29,110 nucleotides of DNA from Sphingomonadales bacterium. GTDB taxonomy: Bacteria; Bacteroidota; Bacteroidia; UBA7662. Positions within the stretch are counted from its first letter, which is position 1. Each line of letters begins with the position of its first letter. Position numbers and translations under genes: made by a program. Below the pieces are notes generated by a model, which did not search any database, was not told the DNA's origin, and saw nothing but the letters and a program-made list of their open reading frames with translations. The stretch is from contig VHAW01000006.1 in NCBI GenBank assembly GCA_016872225.1, positions 1 to 29,110 of the forward strand, in the 5' to 3' direction. This document shows positions 24,601 to 29,110 of this stretch, one piece after another.

Positions 24601-26678
24601 AGGTTATTCAGCGCTAAATTGCCCAAGCCTTTGAGGTAGTTCCCGTATTGACGTTGGATGTCCCCAAAATTGCTTTGGATATCGTTACCTGCCAAGTAAA
24701 CGGTATCGAAAGCCGGCGTATTCGGCGAGTGAACCAAGACATGCCCTCGGTTCCGAAACAAATACATCCGTTGGGAGCCCATATCCCTGAACGATCGAAA
24801 AGGCAATGGAAACGTACAAGGCGCCCATACCCCAGCATCCATAGCAAAAGCCATTTCACCGTCTCGGATACTGTCCCAAGGCGATACGGCATGTCTTCCT
24901 TGCCGCAATCCTGCCAAAGAGCCGTTGGTGAGTGCATAATTGCGAGATTGGACAGGCAAACCCAAAGAATCCAAGAAGGTCATAAGCCTATGGTGAAATT
25001 GTTGTAAAATCGTGTCATAATGGTAGATGAGCATTTGAGCTGCTGCCGGAGATCGCAACACATAATGCAATTGTTGCCGATGACGCTCCATACGCCTCAT
25101 CAAATTCCCACGAAGGACTCCATCCACCAAGGCATGCTGCGCACTGAGCGGAAGATTGGCCCCCTTGTGCGGGGTAGATAGGGTACCCAAAGAAGACACC
25201 CCGTGGCAACAGCCGGACAATTCCATTTGCCGCAAAGCCACTCTTGCAATCAATCCCCCCATGCTTGCACCCACCACATGCAAAGGCGCGTTAAGCAGCG
25301 GTAAACCTGCCGTTGAACGGGTTGAATCACACAATTGCTTGATTTGTTCCAACAACGAAATAAGCGCTAAAGCATTCTTCTCCACAGAGGCATGGTTGCT
25401 CTGAAAGTCCACAAAAACCAGATCAAAACCTTGCCTTTCCAAGGAATCCAAGAGCATGGGCAATTCTGCCAATTGGCTGTAACGATCCGGAAAAGCTCCT
25501 GAGCTCACCGAAGCCCAATGAATATCCCCGTAGCCTTGGTGATTCCCGGGTACATCCTCGTTAGACCCATTGACCCAGACCCCGCCTTCGAAGCCTTCGA
25601 CCACTACCACCGGTTCTCGCAATCCGAAAGGGGTAAAACGTGATCTTTTGAGGAAGGCCACAGCTTTGCCCATGTTGGTAGAGGACATGGGCCTGCACAT
25701 TGATGGCCCGCTATGCAGAATTCGGTCAGGCGCCCCCCATCGCATTTCAACCCATTGCAAGGGAATGCGGGTCACTTGATCCCCGAGCATAAGACCATTA
25801 GCTCGGATCCAGCGAACTTGGATGGTCTTGGCACCAAAATTAGAGTATTGCCATTGGAGCAATTGACTAGGCCAAACCCTGCGCCAACCTAAACCGTCCC
25901 CCATATCAACCTGCGGGTAAGAACCGGAATCGTTACTCACCCACAAAGCGGAAGGAACCATCAGACGAAGTACTTGGTTAGCCCTCGTCCCGTATAAAAT
26001 ATTACGATCCAAGACAGACTGCACAAAATGCCTATGTACCGACCAACCACCTAAAACCTCGGCACTATCAGGGATAAACAGGGTATCCAAAACGACATAA
26101 GGCGGCTGTGCCCCGTTAAGAAACCAAAAGGTATCCCGAAGGTGACGTGGCGCAAGAGCCAACATTAGTCGATCCGCCAGGGTATCGTAGGCCAGCAGAC
26201 CCTTGTCGATGGCTGAATCAGCAATTTCACGATGCCTTAGATTCATCAGCCTTAATTGCAGATCCATTACGGGTATCCGTTGAATGACAGGCAAATGCAT
26301 CTGACCCATGTAACGAACACTGTCGGCATAGTCGTCCAATCCCTCTGGCCTTAATCGCATCAAATTCGAGGTCGAATAGGCCCCGTAATAAAACAACCTA
26401 TAATACTCCTCCCAATCCGTCAAATCCGCGGGATCTTGACGATAAGGAGTGAATCGATCCGGATTCAATCCGGTCGTATTGCGCAAAAGGGCAAGTGGAC
26501 TTCGATCCACCAAAATATTCTCTGGAACATAAGGTTGCAAGGGGGCATAGCGGTTGATATGCCGCCACTCATGGGGGGTCTGAGCGAACAATCCCTGTGA
26601 TCCTACCTCTATCAGTCCCGTCAAGAGTAAAGCAAGAATTGACCCGTACAACGCGGGTAACGGAAAAATAATTTTCAT
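21687..26678 (-). CDS. Very large secreted alpha/beta-hydrolase (PGAP1/lipase-like) fused to a beta-helix, with a divergent T9SS-like end
   Basis: From the ATG at 26678 the protein has 1,663 residues and starts with a signal peptide (MKIIFPLPALYGSILALLLTG). A region of about 340 residues of unknown fold follows. Residues about 350-560 are alpha/beta-hydrolase-like: PVVVVEGFEGG near the start, FDLVFVDFQSN, and the nucleophile elbow VVGASMGGLIARV with Ser472 as candidate catalytic Ser. Such a motif occurs in PGAP1-like lipases. The acidic and His partners are not certain. Residues about 950-1,330 are repetitive, with short LRLH/SVQRCK/GNDVGLETH/NRIGW units, which fits a right-handed parallel beta-helix. 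The last 70 residues (NPIRPGQ...GAYWVRIQTAGKDSVGPFKWIIAP) look like a degenerate T9SS sorting domain. Substrate unknown. Confidence 0.72.
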   Translation of the reverse strand: MKIIFPLPALYGSILALLLTGLIEVGSQGLFAQTPHEWRHINRYAPLQPYVPENILVDRSPLALLRNTTGLNPDRFTPYRQDPADLTDWEEYYRLFYYGAYSTSNLMRLRPEGLDDYADSVRYMGQMHLPVIQRIPVMDLQLRLMNLRHREIADSAIDKGLLAYDTLADRLMLALAPRHLRDTFWFLNGAQPPYVVLDTLFIPDSAEVLGGWSVHRHFVQSVLDRNILYGTRANQVLRLMVPSALWVSNDSGSYPQVDMGDGLGWRRVWPSQLLQWQYSNFGAKTIQVRWIRANGLMLGDQVTRIPLQWVEMRWGAPDRILHSGPSMCRPMSSTNMGKAVAFLKRSRFTPFGLREPVVVVEGFEGGVWVNGSNEDVPGNHQGYGDIHWASVSSGAFPDRYSQLAELPMLLDSLERQGFDLVFVDFQSNHASVEKNALALISLLEQIKQLCDSTRSTAGLPLLNAPLHVVGASMGGLIARVALRQMELSGCCHGVSSLGTLSTPHKGANLPLSAQHALVDGVLRGNLMRRMERHRQQLHYVLRSPAAAQMLIYHYDTILQQFHHRLMTFLDSLGLPVQSRNYALTNGSLAGLRQGRHAVSPWDSIRDGEMAFAMDAGVWAPCTFPLPFRSFRDMGSQRMYLFRNRGHVLVHSPNTPAFDTVYLAGNDIQSNFGDIQRQYGNYLKGLGNLALNNLIHKIAIMTWPPWTPWFLLSRQVISITICNRFRSLLERDWQSHLARNHLGVYSVINTVPRWGVDYVPGDYSGFGVVSADRFVQSSEPVSLHTFVSSVSALNLAISPFTPVVSIVSPWDPSHFERWISRPLWGEHHANDPHAMVYRTWAGRVKDWMRSSTVLLPRITTLGQGDTLDLGWHLLSVPYLPFNTDVRIPTLNLGAGSALRIFGGGPLRVNGVSHTPFLPTNADREIATVATACDSVRVELGTDALMQIGRPGGGWGSDASVTRFAPGSRLVLHRGSRLTIQNGYRLRLDTGTVLEVHPGAVVDLQGDSSMLEIHGQVLLHSGARLAPAGGGILWVKAIHPSSRWTFGAGASLELRGRSAEHLRLVIEGDWRLGSLRDSVLLESCRVRITTGSTWECYGPVSVQRCKIGENANLRPGAAWVVHGSALKSLSAVQIMNMQTGLRLHLFGVLSNPQVRDVQFVGNDVGLETHSAGIDLLRCRFQNNRIGWRGYDIMGLSRVMQSEWVGQVSGVDVMGQAGALLRLQECRLDSNRTGMYSFGQLRVEVMCSGFAWNETGWYAGNTQVWLGNGAMNQFGHNRTALYLEEVDLLYLRNGGNSFTGSGWHLDGMLSGLALQYLIPQAGGLYGLELHGNRMSLRGGIIPANLVDWDGNPLVYLGNGSTSAVLACQTRLAMGGGPTYVRDRNIAPLGRSFTDSLQALVQGLHEIANEWSTPSATNLMNRRRMLLGAWNSTCQAMEMACTGLANYSIVAQYWAQLSLEMLGWMECHGGNQDPTVVSARRRWMQWMNQCSSEMFRNGTEALVWQDQISWNKSISLTTWKPIVPNLRWDRIHSYWTCALRRDKHTPSPCYWSLDSGLFSKSVKGQNCTVTQYLVSLSLCPPERTPITGPNPIRPGQLLHWQKQPFELSEIQAEWFPMAMGLVGKPWHREILRNGGITAPDLPPGAYWVRIQTAGKDSVGPFKWIIAP

Positions 26679-26775
26679 TGTAGTTAAGTCGTAATTTGTT
26701 TCAAATGCGCTTAGGGCAGATTCAAAAGCAACCTTCATCCGGGTCATCCGGCCACGCAGGAAACAGGTTTGATAG

Positions 26776-26799
26776 TCGAGACAAAATCATTTGTCTCGA
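26776..26799. repeat. Inverted repeat between the lipoprotein and hydrolase genes
   Basis: Two perfectly complementary 10-base arms, TCGAGACAAA (26776-26785) and TTTGTCTCGA (26790-26799), flank the 4-base loop ATCA. It lies 26 bases after the lipoprotein stop on the minus strand. There is no T run on either side, so it is not a canonical intrinsic terminator. It may be a factor-dependent terminator, a stabilising 3' hairpin or a protein-binding site. Confidence 0.6.
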
Positions 26800-26825
26800 G
26801 AGAACTTAGGGGATATAGAACTAAA

Positions 26826-27467
26826 TCAAGGAGTCCAGGTCCAATCCACAGTATCCAAAGGTGGTACCCTTAGATTATGATAGCTAACCAATGAACTCGC
26901 AATGGCAGTGGGGCGATAGGTTACCTGAAACTGCAACGGCATCATGGAATTCCATGGAATGGTTCGCCCGACAAGCTCGGGCAGATAGAAGATTTCCAAC
27001 CAAGTACCGGCCTGGACCATGGCCATCCCCCCTTGACCCATAGTCGCCAAATTCAATTGCATTCGAAGCCAACCCACTGCTGGTAATTCAATTCGCAGAT
27101 TGGTCATGGTTCGGGATGAAAGCGAAGGCATCCCTGTTGGCGCAAAGTGTCGTGCAGGCATATTCAAAAGCACCATGCGCAGCTTGTCGGGATCATCCCT
27201 CCAAGAAAAACGATGGTCAAAGCATCCTGCCGAATCCGTGGTCCACATGACCAGAGGATTACGAGCCTCGGTATCATCGTGGTAACATAAACCTAAATTG
27301 ACCGGAACCCCTACAGGCCATTCAGTCCCTGCCGTCACAACCTTGCCGGCGAGTCTGTAGGCTGGCCGTATTTCATTCCGCAAAGTACATGCGCTAACCA
27401 AACCCAACCACCATACCCATCCCACCAACCTAAACCAAAGCCGATATGCGCATACCTTTCTTTTCAT
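26826..27467 (-). CDS. Hypothetical lipoprotein
   Basis: From the ATG at 27467 the protein has 213 residues. A basic start (MKRKVCAYRLWFRLVG) is followed by a Trp-rich hydrophobic stretch and the lipobox LVSAC, so it is very probably lipidated and exported. The mature part begins with a beta-rich segment (AYRLAGKVVTAGTEWPVGVPVNLGL) that resembles carboxypeptidase-regulatory or transthyretin-like domains, in which DSAGCFDHRFSW would be the second half. I recognise no catalytic motif. It lies 147 bases before the hydrolase gene, on the same strand, with a hairpin between, so the two may be functionally linked, but that is inference. The in-frame TTG at 27491 is an unlikely start. Confidence 0.72.
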   Translation of the reverse strand: MKRKVCAYRLWFRLVGWVWWLGLVSACTLRNEIRPAYRLAGKVVTAGTEWPVGVPVNLGLCYHDDTEARNPLVMWTTDSAGCFDHRFSWRDDPDKLRMVLLNMPARHFAPTGMPSLSSRTMTNLRIELPAVGWLRMQLNLATMGQGGMAMVQAGTWLEIFYLPELVGRTIPWNSMMPLQFQVTYRPTAIASSLVSYHNLRVPPLDTVDWTWTP

Positions 27468-27513
27468 AAACCGAAGGTAAAAGTATTCCAATATCTTAAT
27501 CGGTAAATAACGT

Positions 27514-27953
27514 TTAATGAGGCTCCCTAATTGTAAATCGGAAGGGAAGGTTATATAGTAACCGTACGGGCATTCCTCTTATTTTATAGGGCTTCCATTA
27601 CGGCATCGCTTTGATAACTCGAATCGCCTCTTCGTCACAACCCCCACCAATTCCTCGAAGGACTTGTCCTTTATCAATGCATCCCTTTCGGCCACAAAAA
27701 ACGTGAGGAACACGTTACCCTGTAAACAGTTTTCACGAGCCATAGGGTGATACCTGGTGTTCCCCGCCATGAATTTGAGCAATTCCTGATTGCTTCCAGA
27801 AAAGAACGGCATTTCTCCAACCACGGTTAAGATTTCGGGTTCGGCAACTTCTGGCTCTTCGTCCGTTTGAACCTGGACGGCCACTTCTATATTAGGTTCT
27901 TGAGTTATTGCAGGGATGCTTACTTCATATTTACCGACGAATGTTTCACTTTT
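27514..27953 (-). pseudogene. Decayed TonB-family energy transducer C-terminal domain
   Basis: One frame (open from a TGA at 27954-27956 down to 27579) contains EILTVVGEMPFFSGSNQELLKFMAGN and ARENCLQGNVFLTFFV, the TonB C-terminal pattern. At about 27674-27685 the frame is lost; the next frame continues the domain as GIGGGCDEEAIRVIKAMP, then hits TAA (27598-27600) where the intact copy has Gln, and goes on as WKPYKIRGMPVRLLYNLPFRF to the end at 27514. So it carries a frameshift and an in-frame stop, and it has no N-terminal part or obvious start. TonB-type proteins couple the proton motive force to outer-membrane transporters. Its 3' end aligns closely with the intact gene 3' end at 28956-29110. 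It is probably a duplicate that decayed. Confidence 0.85.
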
Positions 27954-28155
27954 TCAAAAACCTATCTTGTGCGTTAGGGATTTAACGAAACGAATAGACG
28001 CTAATTCACTCTTTGAATGTTTTCGTGCTTTCCCTGTTAAAAAAAAATAAAACTGTCGTGATATATTAATGATTTGGCTACACCATTCATTTTGATGAAT
28101 TTTAATTTTTAAACTAAAAACACAAATTAATTTTCAGGAAAAAGACGATAATGTC

Positions 28156-28887
28156 CTATTCAAAGATAAAGTTATTACAATAGTTTTTCATATCATTTCT
28201 GTTTTGATGGTTTTCAAAACTAAAGTTTATTAAAGGAATATGATTTAAGCCGTGCAGGATATACCCATTATAGCCCAATGAATTCATAAAATTAAAAGTT
28301 TCTAATACTTTTTCTTGTCCAACATGACGAGCCTCAATTTCTACAATAATTTTTGGCCTACATTTTTTTAATGTTTCTATTCCACCATGAAAAATTCGTA
28401 ATTCGTTTCCTTCAACATCTATTTTTAAAAAATCTGGTTTAATATCATGTAAATTACAATATGCATCTAATGTCATTGTTGAAACATTTTCATTTGTGAA
28501 AAATTTTGAATCATTTTTTTGTTCAATAATTGTTGCCCCAGGTGAAGATCCTTTGCTTACTTTATTTACGGGTATATATAGAACAACGGAACCCGAACTA
28601 TCTGACAAGGCCAAATGCTCAATGGTGACATTATGCCATTTAAATAACCCTTTAATTCTTTGTAGGTACCGAAAAAGACTTGATTGTGGTTCAAACGCAA
28701 ATACTTTACCATTATCACCCACTCTTTTTAACATAAAATATAAATATCCCGCTTTATGTGCTCCAATGTCAAAAACCGTTTGCCCAGGCTTTATTTTGGA
28801 ATTAATATAAGCGATGCCCCCAACATCATTCTTATTTTTATATTTATATGCTCTTAACTTAAGTTTGATAATCTCAACTAATTTCAT
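28156..28887 (-). CDS. FkbM family SAM-dependent methyltransferase (AT-rich, probably acquired)
   Basis: The 243-residue protein has a Rossmann methyltransferase fold. The SAM motif is TVFDIGAHKAGYLYFMLKR, with the first glycine-rich turn DIGAHKAG. Next come KVFAFEPQSS with the acidic residue that binds ribose, then LALSDSSGSVVLYIP, LKIDVEGNEL and KIIVEIEARH, which are typical of FkbM proteins. Many FkbM enzymes O-methylate sugars or natural products; the substrate cannot be told. The base composition is plainly more AT-rich than in all other genes here, with many A/T-ending codons and runs of A and T, which suggests transfer from another genome. It lies between two TonB-type 3' ends in the same orientation. 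The ATG at 28887 has no obvious promoter box. Confidence 0.88.
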   Translation of the reverse strand: MKLVEIIKLKLRAYKYKNKNDVGGIAYINSKIKPGQTVFDIGAHKAGYLYFMLKRVGDNGKVFAFEPQSSLFRYLQRIKGLFKWHNVTIEHLALSDSSGSVVLYIPVNKVSKGSSPGATIIEQKNDSKFFTNENVSTMTLDAYCNLHDIKPDFLKIDVEGNELRIFHGGIETLKKCRPKIIVEIEARHVGQEKVLETFNFMNSLGYNGYILHGLNHIPLINFSFENHQNRNDMKNYCNNFIFE

Positions 28888-28955
28888 AATTTGATGAGTT
28901 TTTGAACCACTGAAGGAAAAAGTGTTCTAACGTTATAGGCAATATAACAATTAGG

Positions 28956-29110
28956 TTACCTAAAAGCAAATCGAAAAGGTAAGTTGTATTGTACTCGTAC
29001 GGGCATTCCTCTTTGTTTGCCTGGCTTCCATTGGGGCATGGATTTGACAACCCGAATGGCCTCTTCGTCACAACCGCCACCAATACCACGAAGGACTTTT
29101 ACTTTATCAA
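28956..29110 (-). CDS. TonB-family energy transducer, C-terminal end (5' part beyond window)
   Basis: The minus-strand frame entering at the right edge reads DKVKVLRGIGGGCDEEAIRV, then VKSMPQWKPGKQRG, MPVRVQYNLPFRF and a stop TAA at 28956-28958. This is the typical end of a TonB C-terminal domain, which contacts the TonB box of outer-membrane transporters. It is intact here, in contrast to the decayed copy at 27514-27953, to which it is very similar at DNA level. The rest of the gene lies outside the window. It is too short for a wholly standard call, but the motif string is characteristic. Confidence 0.85.
   Translation of the reverse strand, partial: DKVKVLRGIGGGCDEEAIRVVKSMPQWKPGKQRGMPVRVQYNLPFRFAFR

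Noticed and set aside
27478..27485. TACTTTTA as promoter of the small lipoprotein gene
   Set aside because: It is one mismatch from TAnnTTTG and has no TTG at a usable distance, so I do not list it as a feature.
28932..28948. Hairpin GTTATA/TATAAC between TonB and FkbM genes
   Set aside because: Six A/T-rich pairs without a T run are expected by chance in this AT-rich DNA.
1..29110. CRISPR arrays, tRNA or rRNA genes, transposons, phage or defence systems
   Set aside because: None of the expected repeats, cloverleaf structures, transposase motifs or effector domains was seen on either strand.

Overview
The window looks like the chromosome of a member of the Bacteroidota. The main reasons are: several genes preceded by exact TAnnTTTG (-7) promoter boxes and no clear Shine-Dalgarno sequences; a protein with a type IX secretion (T9SS) C-terminal sorting domain and a second with a divergent one; DUF3127, DUF1573 and DUF2147 proteins; the tpiA-prmA-clpS gene order; a fused E1 alpha/beta 2-oxoacid dehydrogenase; and TonB-family C-termini. 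Genus cannot be read from the sequence. Base composition is moderate (near half GC by eye), except for an AT-rich block at about 27,950-28,960. There are no rRNA or tRNA genes, CRISPR arrays, phage or transposase genes.

Layout. (1) 1-6,253, minus strand: a compact housekeeping operon, in transcription order DUF3127 OB-fold protein with an SSB-like tail, DnaQ-like exonuclease, DUF2147 lipoprotein, double-ATPase ABC protein, RNase R, and a polyprenyl diphosphate synthase cut by the window edge. (2) 6,343-8,551, plus strand: a beta-CASP/metallo-beta-lactamase RNase-like protein and a Sco1/SenC lipoprotein. (3) 8,564-10,325, minus strand: a class I aminotransferase and a DUF1573 secreted protein; the terminator of the second encloses the promoter of the first. 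(4) 10,439-12,973, plus strand: the fused 2-oxoacid dehydrogenase E1, with an apparent exchange of two Mg2+ ligands. (5) 12,993-19,197, minus strand: clpC, a GlmU-like nucleotidyltransferase, tpiA, prmA with a large insertion, and clpS; unfoldase and adaptor lie in the same cluster. (6) 19,291-27,467, minus strand: three exported proteins, namely a T9SS cargo with OB-fold-like segments, a 1,663-residue alpha/beta-hydrolase plus beta-helix protein, and a small lipoprotein. (7) 27,514-29,110: a decayed TonB-type gene, an AT-rich FkbM methyltransferase, and the intact 3' end of a second TonB-type gene.

Most of the window is ordinary core-genome content and I did not find a defence system or an obviously new multi-gene machine. 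The observations most worth a second look are the terminator/promoter overlap at 9,758-9,801, the metal-ligand swap in E1, the PrmA insertion, the SSB-like tail next to an exonuclease, the very large T9SS hydrolase/beta-helix fusion, and the TonB-tail duplication around a foreign-looking methyltransferase.
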